A stretch of DNA of 46,400 bases from Firmicutes bacterium AF25-13AC (GTDB lineage Bacteria > Bacillota > Clostridia > Lachnospirales > Lachnospiraceae), in assembly GCA_003478935.1 (NCBI GenBank), contig QUFP01000036.1:1-46400 (forward strand). Reading direction: 5' to 3'. The translations under genes and the position numbers were made by a program. Below are positions 9,610 through 17,900 of the stretch, piece by piece. The notes below the pieces were generated by a model. The model searched no databases and had not been told where the DNA came from. It saw only the letters and a program-made list of their open reading frames with translations. Every line of letters starts with the position of its first letter. Positions within the stretch are counted from its first letter, which is position 1.

Positions 9610-10821
9610 ATGAAAGATAAAAAGAAAATTGGACTGATTCTAATGTATCTGTCCTTCGGCATTGTCATGGCCGGTCTCGGTGCAAATGATGCCCTGCGTG
9701 GTGTATTCTCACCTATTTTTAAAGATCACTTTACTCTTTCATCCGTGCAGATTTCAATGATTATTGTCATGAGCTATGCCGGAAATTTGATTTTCCTTTG
9801 GGCTGGTACACGTCTTGCTGACCGCTTCGAAAAGAAAAAAGTTATGATGGGCATTTTACTTATCTGGATGGCTGCACTGCTTGTCTATGTGACAACAGAT
9901 AACTACTATGTATTGCTTATCACCATGCTCTTTACTATGGGTGCATCCACATTAATGAACACAATGATTAATCTTTTTGTTCCTATGTACTTCGCCGCTC
10001 CTGGTCTTATTGTCAATACACTGTTTTTTGTTCAAGGTATTGGAACAACAGGCAGCCAGATGATTCTAGGACAGGTTGCAACTGGCTTTCCATGGTGGCA
10101 AAAGACAAACCTTTTACTGTTTAGTCTTGGCTTGATCGGTCTTATTCTCTTTTTGTGTGCTGGCAAAAAGGCTGTTGTTTTAAAATCAGAAACAACTGAT
10201 GCAAAAAATGATTTTGATTCTGCTTCTAAAACAAAGCCAAAGGTTCAGATGAACAGCCCTATTCTTTGGCTTCTTGTTCTTGTCTTTGGCTTCTATTTCA
10301 TTGGTGAGCACGGTGTATTGAACTGGCTTCTTCTTTATTGTAAGGATCAGTTTAGCATGGATTCTAATCAGGCATCCATCTACTTATCTATGTTCTCTGG
10401 TACCATGATGATCGGCCGTCTTGTTATGGCTCCTCTCGTCCAGAAATGGGGACCTTCACGAAGCATTCAGATCTTTGGTGGAATCGGTACTGTTTTGTAT
10501 GCAGTTGGTATTTTCTGCGGAAAGCCTACACTTATGTTAGTTGGTATTTCCGGCCTGTTTGTATCTATCCTTTATCCAACCCTTCTTTTGTTTGTACAGC
10601 AGTATTATCCATCTTCTATTGCCTCTACCGCAACAGGAACTATTATCAGTATTGCAACAATATTTGATATTGCTTTTAATCTGCTGTTTGGAAAGATCAT
10701 TGATCAGATGGGCTATCATCTTGGATTTATGATTCTTCCTGTATCAATGATCATCTTCTATCTGATCGTAAACTTCTTAATTAAAAAATATAAGCCACTT
10801 CGCAATCTTGGCGAAGCTTAA
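9610..10821 (+). CDS. Major facilitator superfamily (MFS) transporter
   Basis: The 403-aa membrane protein has about 12 hydrophobic segments and the MFS loop motif between segments 2 and 3 (GTRLADRFEKKKVMMG). The central cytoplasmic loop is charged (KSETTDAKNDFDSASKTKPK). The frame is open upstream, but the ATG at 9610 has GGAG six bases before it and gives a natural short N-terminus (MKDKKKIGLILMYLSFGIV). Sugar, drug or metabolite transport cannot be decided from sequence. The GANDALRGVFSP region in segment 1 recalls the fucose/sugar-transporter branch, but only weakly. It is monocistronic, with its own promoter and terminator, and divergent from the peptide operon. Confidence 0.85.
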   Translation: MKDKKKIGLILMYLSFGIVMAGLGANDALRGVFSPIFKDHFTLSSVQISMIIVMSYAGNLIFLWAGTRLADRFEKKKVMMGILLIWMAALLVYVTTDNYYVLLITMLFTMGASTLMNTMINLFVPMYFAAPGLIVNTLFFVQGIGTTGSQMILGQVATGFPWWQKTNLLLFSLGLIGLILFLCAGKKAVVLKSETTDAKNDFDSASKTKPKVQMNSPILWLLVLVFGFYFIGEHGVLNWLLLYCKDQFSMDSNQASIYLSMFSGTMMIGRLVMAPLVQKWGPSRSIQIFGGIGTVLYAVGIFCGKPTLMLVGISGLFVSILYPTLLLFVQQYYPSSIASTATGTIISIATIFDIAFNLLFGKIIDQMGYHLGFMILPVSMIIFYLIVNFLIKKYKPLRNLGEA

Positions 10822-10824
10822 AAA

Positions 10825-10870
10825 AATAAGCTGTGAAAAATGATTTCTCATTTTTTCACAGCTTATTTTT
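10825..10870. terminator. Bidirectional terminator between MFS gene and c-di-GMP gene
   Basis: Long stem AATAAGCTGTGAAAAATGA / TCATTTTTTCACAGCTTATT with a TTTC loop and T-runs on both strands. It serves the convergent MFS gene (plus) and the GGDEF-EAL gene (minus). Confidence 0.85.
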
Positions 10871-10946
10871 ATTGGATCAAAAGGTATTTTGCCCCCAACT
10901 GATATCCACGAATTGCTCCGTTGCTATGGAGCTTTTGACCCTGGTA

Positions 10947-13355
10947 TCATATCATTTTATCAAACACTTCATATGATTTTGGACTTGAGTAGTAATATCC
11001 CTGAATCTGATCACAATTCATATTTTGCAAAAATGCTGCCTGCTCTTTCTTTTCAACACCTTCTGCGACAACTTTCATATTTAATCCATGCGCTAACGCA
11101 ATAACATGCTGAATAATCTGATCACCGCTTTCATTTCCAATGTAGTCAATCAGACTTTTATCAAGCTTAATCACATCAAACGGTAAAACATTCAAGCTAG
11201 TCAATGATGAAAATCCAGTACCAAAATCGTCCATGTGAAGCTTAAAGCCAGAAGCAACAAGCATATCCACAAGAGCTTTGATCTGAATACTGTACATTGC
11301 AGCAGACTCTGTCAGCTCAATAGGAACACAATCAAATGGAATATTATTTTCCTTTACAATACGTGTATAATTTTCAACTAACCCCTCATGATGCAAGCTT
11401 GCACGCGACAGATTTATTGAAATTGGGAAAAATGGTTTTCCCTGCGTCAGTCTTTCTTTTTGTATCTGGCATACCTTCTTAAACACATACTCATCAAGTC
11501 TTGTAATAAGTCCATCTCGCTCAAAAAGCGGAATAAATGCTCCCGGAGATACCATGCTGCCATCTTGCTTGCGCCAGCGAATAAGCGCTTCTGCACCTGC
11601 AATCTTTTCTGTCTGTACATTATATTTTGGCTGAAACCATACTTCAAATTCTTCATTTCGCAGCGCATTTTCAAAATCATTTTCCATCATAACTTCTCTT
11701 ATATGCTGCTGACCAATCTGATCATCGTAATACGCAATGTTCTTTTCATAATTTAATTGAATACTCTTCATTGCCATAATTGCTCGGTCACAGATTTCTG
11801 AAATTGAAAGACTTTTATCTACATCCTTATATACACCGTACTTTACAAGCAAATTGGTGATTGGGGCATTTTCCGAAATATACCTTACTAAATTTTCCAA
11901 ATGCTTTTCAAAATCGTTTTGGGGCATAGGTGTAAATATAACAAACTGATCGTCACTGTAGCGAGCAGCTAAACCATCTGTCAAAGCTTTGCTTATGATT
12001 TTGGCAAGATATCGCAAAATATCATCACCAACACGTATACCATAAATGTTGTTTATCAATTTAAAGTTCTTTACATCTGCTATAATTACCACATATGACT
12101 GATCAGGCTTATATCTCATTAAAATACCTGCATGGTAGTAAAACGCAGACTTTGTGTACAGACCAGTTAAATCATCATACTCAATTGCACTAAGTGCCGC
12201 AGCAGATTCCTTTAATTTAATTACACTATTTATTCTTGCCTTAACAACTCGCTGATTATATGGCTTCGGAACAAAGTCTGATGCTCCTAGCTCCAGACAC
12301 CTTGCTTCATCTTCCTGTCTTTCGCTTCCTGTCATGACAATAATCGGAACTAATGCCAGTATCGGATTTTGCTTTGCCTCTTTCAAAAACTGAAAACCGT
12401 CACAAACAGGCATAAACATATCAAGAAGCACAACTGACAGTTCAGCATAATGTTCTTCTAGCAGCTTTAAGCCAACTGCGCCATCCTCAGCACAGAGCAC
12501 ATCATATTGATCACACAGCAAGTCTTTCAAAATCTCACGATTTAATTCATCATCCTCTACAATTAAAATGCGGCGTTTTGCTAAACTGCTGCCAGGCGAA
12601 ACAATCTCCTGTAGCTGGCTGCGCTTAATATCTGCATCTTCATTTGCAAATGCAAGAACAATCGTCTCAAATGAATCGGCAGATCCTACCCTTGCACATT
12701 TTATATAGTTATAATGAATTTCTCCTGTTTCTTTTTTTACACTGCGATAATGAACCATAAATTGAGGCACACGCTTTAAGTGTGCGCAAAGTGATTCAAA
12801 ATTTATTGCAAACTCAAGCTTATACTGATCCTGTGGCAACACATTTTCTTTAACATAAGACGTGATTGCAGATGTATAAATTGTATCATTCATACGTGTC
12901 ATCTCATCTGCATTCTTACTTTCCAAATACATACTGACTTGCTGCGTTTTTCTGTCTACTGAGTAAATACTTCTATAATCGCTTCCAAGTGCATTAATTA
13001 TGCTGGTCAGTCCCAGACCTTCCTTATTAGCTGGAAGCGGTTCATTAACTGCCTTTTGTCCATTCTCTGCGGTAAATCCAAATATAACTGCATGTCCATG
13101 CGTGCCATCTGGCAAATCCATATCTACCGCATCTACAGTCTCATAATGTCCACTCACAGGATCTATATATGTTTTTGGCCCCTCTATCTTATTATAAATC
13201 GGACACATCGCACATGGCACCTCTTGATTCATTAGGCACCTATAGCACTTTTCTTCCTTTTTTATCCGTGGATACATGTGTTCGGCAACTGTATTGAAGC
13301 CAACAATATTATAGTTATCATCAACTATATACATTCCTGATGCATTTTGTCCCAT
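10947..13355 (-). CDS. Response-regulator-like REC-GGDEF(degenerate)-EAL c-di-GMP phosphodiesterase
   Basis: The 802-aa cytoplasmic protein begins with a PAS-like region (1-100) carrying the four-cysteine pattern CYRCLMNQEVPCAMC, then a second sensor-like region. A receiver domain follows (about 258-375: VEDDELNRE, phosphoacceptor LLDMFMP, VMTGS, PKPY). The GGDEF domain (about 395-545) has YSDDQF in place of GGDEF, so it is probably not a cyclase. The EAL domain (about 553-795) keeps GAEALIRW, INLSRASL, ELTESA, MDDFGTG, KLDKS and EGVE, so it is predicted to hydrolyse c-di-GMP. The start at 13355 is preferred over 13370 because AAGGAAAAGG lies just upstream of it. It is monocistronic. Confidence 0.9.
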   Translation of the reverse strand: MGQNASGMYIVDDNYNIVGFNTVAEHMYPRIKKEEKCYRCLMNQEVPCAMCPIYNKIEGPKTYIDPVSGHYETVDAVDMDLPDGTHGHAVIFGFTAENGQKAVNEPLPANKEGLGLTSIINALGSDYRSIYSVDRKTQQVSMYLESKNADEMTRMNDTIYTSAITSYVKENVLPQDQYKLEFAINFESLCAHLKRVPQFMVHYRSVKKETGEIHYNYIKCARVGSADSFETIVLAFANEDADIKRSQLQEIVSPGSSLAKRRILIVEDDELNREILKDLLCDQYDVLCAEDGAVGLKLLEEHYAELSVVLLDMFMPVCDGFQFLKEAKQNPILALVPIIVMTGSERQEDEARCLELGASDFVPKPYNQRVVKARINSVIKLKESAAALSAIEYDDLTGLYTKSAFYYHAGILMRYKPDQSYVVIIADVKNFKLINNIYGIRVGDDILRYLAKIISKALTDGLAARYSDDQFVIFTPMPQNDFEKHLENLVRYISENAPITNLLVKYGVYKDVDKSLSISEICDRAIMAMKSIQLNYEKNIAYYDDQIGQQHIREVMMENDFENALRNEEFEVWFQPKYNVQTEKIAGAEALIRWRKQDGSMVSPGAFIPLFERDGLITRLDEYVFKKVCQIQKERLTQGKPFFPISINLSRASLHHEGLVENYTRIVKENNIPFDCVPIELTESAAMYSIQIKALVDMLVASGFKLHMDDFGTGFSSLTSLNVLPFDVIKLDKSLIDYIGNESGDQIIQHVIALAHGLNMKVVAEGVEKKEQAAFLQNMNCDQIQGYYYSSPKSYEVFDKMI

Positions 13356-13410
13356 TCCTTTTCCTTCCAAGTCAGTAACTATTCCGTTCTACATATAAGA
13401 GAACACATTT

Positions 13411-13439
13411 AGTATAAGGGGGATTTTGACAAAATGCAA
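13411..13439 (-). promoter_or_regulatory. Promoter of the c-di-GMP phosphodiesterase gene
   Basis: Minus strand TTGCAT (13434-13439), 17-bp spacer, TATACT (13411-13416), about 55 bp before the chosen start. Confidence 0.55.
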
Positions 13440-13455
13440 CTCTTTTTTCTGTTCA

Positions 13456-14220
13456 TTATGGCTTAATTACAGCGCATACTGGATAGTGATCCGACAGGTA
13501 TATTCCATTTTCTTCATCTGTCCATTTATATACTGTTTCACACTGCCAGTCTCCCTTTAAAACAATGTAGTCTATGCTGCATGGCGGATCATTTGGATCA
13601 TTTTTATAATATCCGTGAAACGTGATTCCTATATCCTTTGTCAAATTGTTAAACGATGAATCCCTGCTAATAATTTCCATCTCTGGTGCATTTGGTTCTG
13701 CATTGAAATCACCACACAAAATTACAGGAATCTCCTTCCAGAAACGTTCCTGTTTTAGCTGATTTAAAATCTGAATCAGCCCTTTCTCTCTTGCCTGTGC
13801 ACCAATATGATCAAGATGTGTATTAATAAATCGAAATACCTTACCACTATTAATATCTTCAAAAACCGCCTCTGTTGCTGTGCGAGGACAACTACTCTGT
13901 TCTTCATATCTCGATCCCGGCACATCTGGTGTCTGAGACAGCCACCAGGTTTTCATACTGATCAAATTAATTCTGTCCCTGCGATATGCAATGCTCATCT
14001 GCTCATCACGAAGATTTGCTCCGCGTCCGCAGCCAATCACATAATACTCATTCAGATTTTCCTTAAGCCACTTAGCAACATGCGGAAGCACCTCTTGAAA
14101 TCCTATAATATCTGGCTTTTCCTGATTGATTTTTCTTAAAATCAATTCCTTTCGGTTTGCAAATTCATTAAGTCCGTCCTGACCGTAATCACAGCGGATG
14201 TTAAATGTTACTACTTTCAT
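13456..14220 (-). CDS. Endonuclease/exonuclease/phosphatase (EEP) family hydrolase
   Basis: The 254-aa protein shows the full EEP fold pattern: VVTFNIRCD (N-terminal Asn), IIGFQEVLP (metal-binding Glu), THLDHIG, ILCGDFNAEP (Asp/Asn), DYIVLKG and LSDHYPVCAVI (catalytic Asp-His). It has no signal peptide, so it acts in the cytoplasm. Family members include DNA repair nucleases, sphingomyelinase-like enzymes and sugar-phosphate phosphatases; the short form with SRYEEQSSCPRTATEAVF resembles the uncharacterised metal-dependent hydrolase group. GGGGTGAG precedes the ATG. The next upstream minus-strand gene is far off, so it is probably monocistronic. Confidence 0.88.
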   Translation of the reverse strand: MKVVTFNIRCDYGQDGLNEFANRKELILRKINQEKPDIIGFQEVLPHVAKWLKENLNEYYVIGCGRGANLRDEQMSIAYRRDRINLISMKTWWLSQTPDVPGSRYEEQSSCPRTATEAVFEDINSGKVFRFINTHLDHIGAQAREKGLIQILNQLKQERFWKEIPVILCGDFNAEPNAPEMEIISRDSSFNNLTKDIGITFHGYYKNDPNDPPCSIDYIVLKGDWQCETVYKWTDEENGIYLSDHYPVCAVIKP

Positions 14221-14364
14221 ATTTTCTCACCCCGGCAAATGTCTTATACTTTTTTGTAGGAAATTCGCAATCACTTACAGTGAATCTTCTCAACTGATGA
14301 TGATATTGTATCACATATGCAATATGGGGACAATAAGGAAAGCTTCTTAAATTTTATTTTTTTC

Positions 14365-14393
14365 TTGTTTTTTCCCTATCTGGTTGCTATAAT
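14365..14393 (+). promoter_or_regulatory. Promoter of the small nuclease-tail gene
   Basis: TTGTTT (14365-14370), 17-bp spacer, TATAAT (14388-14393). It sits about 45 bp before the TTG start at 14439. Confidence 0.6.
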
Positions 14394-14438
14394 ACTTATA
14401 GGATATTGGCTACTAAAAACAAGGAGGTGCAGCAAAAA

Positions 14439-14711
14439 TTGGCAGAAAACAACACTACTTTACATGCTGCCTACGAACGTCTTACTACTGTAAGCAGTGA
14501 TGAAAAACTTCGTATTCTAGCACTTAACCGTGAGAAAGCCATTCGTGATTGGAATAGCTCAATTCACTATGCCGAACAACACGGAAAAGAACAGATTAAC
14601 AAGCTTAATCAATGTCTGCTCACCGATAATCGTTTCGATGATCTGAAACGTTCCATAAGCGATCCTGATTTTCAAAAACAGCTTCTTAAAGAATATAGAT
14701 TAGAGAAGTGA
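14439..14711 (+). CDS. Small protein homologous to the C-terminal tail of PD-(D/E)XK (Rpn-type) nuclease-transposases
   Basis: The 90-aa charged protein carries SSDEKLRILALNREKAIRDW, then SSIHYAEQHGKEQINKLNQ and DRFDDLKRSISDPDFQKQLL. This matches my memory of the tail of the PD-(D/E)XK nuclease family transposases common in Lachnospiraceae, which end in 'REKAIRDWNSSI...NKL...DLxKSxxDPxFQKxL'. The catalytic domain is absent. The frame opens earlier (14406), but the TTG at 14439 follows AAGGAGGTG by nine bases. Its own promoter, ribosome site and terminator suggest an expressed stand-alone gene rather than decay. Such short tail-only proteins have been described as internal-start products that regulate the nuclease (Rpn family); that role here is inference. 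Confidence 0.6.
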   Translation: MAENNTTLHAAYERLTTVSSDEKLRILALNREKAIRDWNSSIHYAEQHGKEQINKLNQCLLTDNRFDDLKRSISDPDFQKQLLKEYRLEK

Positions 14712-14727
14712 TTTTTATTGTCATGAA

Positions 14728-14764
14728 AAATAGTTGGGGGAAGATTTTACTCCCCCAACTATTT
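14728..14764. terminator. Bidirectional terminator
   Basis: Perfect 13-bp stem AAATAGTTGGGGG/CCCCCAACTATTT with an 11-nt loop. On the minus strand it runs into TTTTTCATG. It ends the small plus-strand gene and the minus-strand DUF285-WYL operon. Confidence 0.85.
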
Positions 14765-14850
14765 AATTTAGCCTCCAGAAAGTTAATGATATTATTATTT
14801 TGCATGATCACATTACTATCTTTTCTTTTTATTTAAAAGGGGCACCAACA

Positions 14851-15855
14851 TTACTTCACCACTTCCACCATATTTCCCTGGCTCCTGATCCACATATCAA
14901 TGCCGTCTCCAAACACCTCTGCGCTGATCAGATAGCCTTCTGGTCTCTTTGCGATAATCTGTGCTGTTGGCAGTCGATCTAGTACAGCCTCGACGCTACT
15001 TCCCTTATAGATAAAGCGAATACTACGAAGCCGTCCTCCATACATAAACTGGATGCGCTTGCGAAACTCTCCTTCTTCGAAGCGGTCACGATATGGAATT
15101 TCAAATGTCTCTTCTAATACCTCAAAAGAACGGATCCTATCTATTCGATAAATTGTTGGAAAGCTGTCATCTTTATTTATAAAATGAGATTCCTTGTCAA
15201 TATCAGCTATAAAGGCTGGCATATAAAAATAAAATTCAGAAAACATAATACCAACTGGCTTAATCTTTCTTTCCACAATCGCACCATTCTGCTTCTGATA
15301 TGAAATCTTCATCATACGCTGTTCTTTGACTGCCATTCCCAAATCCCACAATTTTTCAACAAGGTGCTGTCTATGCTGTGGCTCTATATAATGAAACAGT
15401 TCATTTGAGATCAGTTCTTTGATTGCCTTTTGCTTTTCTCTTGGGACACCATTATTTATGAGCTTTCGAAGCATAGGCTCAAGCTCATCTTTCCTAAATG
15501 CACGACTTTCCAAAAGAATTTTGCAAACAGCCAGCACTTCACTGTCTGTAAAGGTCGGTGCTTCTTTTGTATGTAAAAGATAACCATGTTCTTTACGGCT
15601 GTATACAAGCTCATAGGAATCTTTTCCATTTGCTGCCTGCTCATCAAAAAAAGCCCTCAGATCATCAAGATCACGCTGGATAGAACGCTCTGTGACATTC
15701 GCGGCTGCTGCCTCCTTTGCCTTGTTTATCACCTCACCTTTAAGTAATCTGGTGTAAAGCTGTAAAATACGCTTATATTTAAAATCAGAGTTTGCATTCT
15801 GCGCGCTCTTTCTGATTTTTGCGTTTTCATTGCTTTCTTGCATACTCTTTCTCAT
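14851..15855 (-). CDS. WYL-domain transcriptional regulator (YafY/PafBC-like)
   Basis: The 334-aa protein starts with an N-terminal winged helix. RILQLYTRLLKGEVINKAKE and NVTERSIQRDLDDLRAFF mark this DeoR-like HTH. A middle helical region and a C-terminal WYL domain (about 165-330) follow: MMKISYQKQNGAIVERKIKPVGIMFSEFYFYMPAFI corresponds to the beta-strand core, with PTIYRIDRI matching the usual 'RxYRLDRI'. WYL domains bind nucleic acid or nucleotide ligands and often control DNA damage, phage defence or stress genes. Its ATG overlaps the stop of the upstream DUF285 gene (ATGA), so the two are co-translated and probably linked in function. Confidence 0.85.
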   Translation of the reverse strand: MRKSMQESNENAKIRKSAQNANSDFKYKRILQLYTRLLKGEVINKAKEAAAANVTERSIQRDLDDLRAFFDEQAANGKDSYELVYSRKEHGYLLHTKEAPTFTDSEVLAVCKILLESRAFRKDELEPMLRKLINNGVPREKQKAIKELISNELFHYIEPQHRQHLVEKLWDLGMAVKEQRMMKISYQKQNGAIVERKIKPVGIMFSEFYFYMPAFIADIDKESHFINKDDSFPTIYRIDRIRSFEVLEETFEIPYRDRFEEGEFRKRIQFMYGGRLRSIRFIYKGSSVEAVLDRLPTAQIIAKRPEGYLISAEVFGDGIDMWIRSQGNMVEVVK

Positions 15856-17206
15856 ATCCCCATTCCTTTCTTTTCTTCTGCAAACTTTTTACATCCTGCC
15901 AATAATTCTATCATAATTGCTCGATGTTTTCTATCTGATGGTCGTTTTGCAGTTAAAACATTCTTTAATGACTGGCAGCCATAAAACATATATGACAAAT
16001 CTGCCGCCTTTGAGCAGTCAAATCCACGTAAATCCAAATATTTAAGACACTTACATCCATAAAACATATTTTCCATATGAAGTGCTCTTTGTGTCTGAAA
16101 ATGACTTACATCAAGTGTTTCTACTTTTACGCAGTCTCGAAACATTCTTGCAAAACTCTCTGTATGTGATGTATCAAAGCGGCTTACATCAATACTTGTA
16201 AGACTTTCACATCTACAAAACATGTTACTCATATCTATCACATTTGCTGTATCAAAGTTGCTAACATTAAGCTTAGCTAACTTGCTGCATCCGCAAAATA
16301 AATATGACATGTTAGTTACATTTTTTGTATCAAAGCCTGATAAATCAAGTGTCTGTAAACAATTGCAGTTGTGAAACATTTCCCTCATGTCCTGCAGTGC
16401 TCCTGTCGAAAATGAGGACAGTTCAATATGTCTTAACTTCTCGCAGCCTGCAAACATATTGCTCATATTGATGACATTTTTTGTGTCAAAAGATAATACG
16501 TCAAGCATGCGAAGACTTCTGCAGTTTTCAAACATCCCACGCATATATACTGCACTTTTAGTATCCCATCCGCTTAAAACTAGCTTTTCTAACTGAATAC
16601 AGTCTCCAAACATTGACGAAAAATCAATTACATGCTTGGTACAAAATGAACTTAAATCCAATTTTTTTAAACTGCTGCAATAATCAAACATGCTTTTCAT
16701 ATTGATTACATGTGATGTGTCAAAAAAACTCACATTCAATGTCTGAATCTTGCTACACCAATAAAACATTCCTTCCATATTGATTGCATTTGATGTGTCT
16801 AGTCCTGATACATCCAATTTTTCAGGCTGTGGCATCCACAAAACATATAACTCATATCAGACACACTGCTTGAATCAATCCATTTATCTAAATTGATTTC
16901 ACAGAGATTCTCATATCCCCAAAACAGTCCTCTGGCGTTTTGCAGCTTTATTTTGGTATCTGAAGCTATATATAATTCATACAACAATTTAGAAGAAATA
17001 AAGACCTTCTTTGCCCATGCCAAAATGCTCCGATCATGTGCTGCAGACACATCCCACATTTCTTCCTGACATACTTCCAATGGCATTTTTGAACAAAATT
17101 GAACTCTAACAATCTGACTGCGAAGAATTGTACTGCCAAGTACGCATGACTCTCCTGATTCAGATGGCGTATCCAACATCAAAACAGCTTCTTTTGTATG
17201 AACCAT
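15852..17206 (-). CDS. BspA/DUF285-type repeat protein without signal peptide, frameshifted
   Basis: About 451 aa once two frames are joined. Residues 1-100 include WDVSAAHDRSILAWAK, the usual module before DUF285 repeats. About twelve 23-residue leucine-rich repeats follow, of the form LxxLDLSxFDTxxVxxMSxMFxxC (DMSYMF, NMEGMF, NMKSMF, DFSSMF, YMRGMF, NMSNMF and others). The first frame runs 17206-16799 and the second 16841-15852. Adding one A to the AAAAA tract (T-run 16818-16822 on plus) gives SLKKLDVSGLDTSNA, the expected repeat. The sequence shows neither an export signal nor a cell-wall anchor, unlike most BspA surface proteins, so it is likely cytoplasmic. AGGAGG precedes the ATG. It is coupled by ATGA overlap to the WYL regulator. 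Confidence 0.82.
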
Positions 17207-17337
17207 TTGCGTTCCTCCTATATATTCATGTGCAAATCATAGTTCCAATAGTGTGTAACTATTCATACCCCATTCGCAGAACGCATTTTTTTATGGCTCT
17301 GAATAGTTCTTATAACGATATTATAGCTGCGTTGAAT

Positions 17338-17350
17338 GACAGTCACTGTC
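17338..17350. promoter_or_regulatory. Palindromic operator candidate between promoter and DUF285 gene
   Basis: GACAGTCACTGTC is a perfect 6-bp inverted repeat around one central base, about 50 bp downstream of the -10 of the promoter at 17400-17428. Its position fits a repressor site for the WYL or XRE regulator; the binding factor is unknown. Confidence 0.4.
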
Positions 17351-17399
17351 TATGGCACAATTTTTCTTTAGTTTCAGCAATTATTTTTTTGCTTATGTC

Positions 17400-17428
17400 A
17401 TAATAATATCTATAGCATATATTGTCAA
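17400..17428 (-). promoter_or_regulatory. Promoter of the DUF285-WYL operon
   Basis: Minus strand TTGACA (17423-17428), 17-bp spacer, TATTAT (17400-17405). This implies a leader of nearly 190 nt before the ATG at 17206. A second TATAAT with a poor -35 lies closer to the gene. Confidence 0.6.
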
Positions 17429-17472
17429 TCTCTATATATGTAATTTTCATTTTTATTTTCTGATATCCTAGA

Positions 17473-17492
17473 TTCATATCTACTTATATGAA
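17473..17492. promoter_or_regulatory. Inverted repeat directly upstream of the XRE regulator
   Basis: TTCATAT-6 nt-ATATGAA just before the AAAGGA ribosome site of the regulator. It is a candidate autoregulatory operator. Confidence 0.4.
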
Positions 17493-17504
17493 AGGACTGA
17501 TTCT

Positions 17505-17804
17505 ATGAATGTTGGAAAACGCATTACTTTTTTTCGCACCGCAAAAAATTATTCTGTAAATAAGCTTGCAACACTGTCTGGTATCTCGCAAAGCTATCTG
17601 CGTGATATTGAACTAGGGAATAAAAATCCTACAATCGAAATCCTATCCTATATCTGCGAAGCATTAAATATCTCACTGCGTGAGTTTTTTGATGAGCAGA
17701 CAAATGGACAATTTTGGAATGATCCACTTATTGCAAAGGTATACCGCCTGACGCCAAAACAACGCGAAGCTTTACTTGTCTTTCTCGACTCTATATTAGA
17801 ATAA
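17505..17804 (+). CDS. XRE-family helix-turn-helix transcriptional regulator
   Basis: The 99-aa protein is essentially one Cro/CI-type HTH domain (residues 5-62): GKRITFFRTAKNYSVNKLATLSGISQSYLRDIELGNKNPTIEIL is spread over the usual five helices, with the recognition helix around ISQSYLRDIE. A short acidic tail follows, KQREALLVFLDSILE, typical of small clostridial regulators of this type. It is divergent from the DUF285-WYL operon across a 298-bp region holding two inverted repeats, so it may control that operon and itself. AAAGGA lies eight bases before the ATG. Confidence 0.88.
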   Translation: MNVGKRITFFRTAKNYSVNKLATLSGISQSYLRDIELGNKNPTIEILSYICEALNISLREFFDEQTNGQFWNDPLIAKVYRLTPKQREALLVFLDSILE

Positions 17805-17811
17805 AATATCA

Positions 17812-17859
17812 AAAACAGCCCTCTGCCGATATGTAATATCTTCCACAGAGAGCTGTTTT
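17812..17859. terminator. Bidirectional terminator between XRE and NhaC-type genes
   Basis: Stem AAAACAGC-C-CTCTG / CAGAG-A-GCTGTTTT with one mismatch and T/A runs on both sides. It serves the convergent XRE gene and the long minus-strand signalling operon. Confidence 0.75.
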
Positions 17860-17900
17860 ATTAAAAAGAACATTATTTTGAAATACTTTTACAAAAAGCC

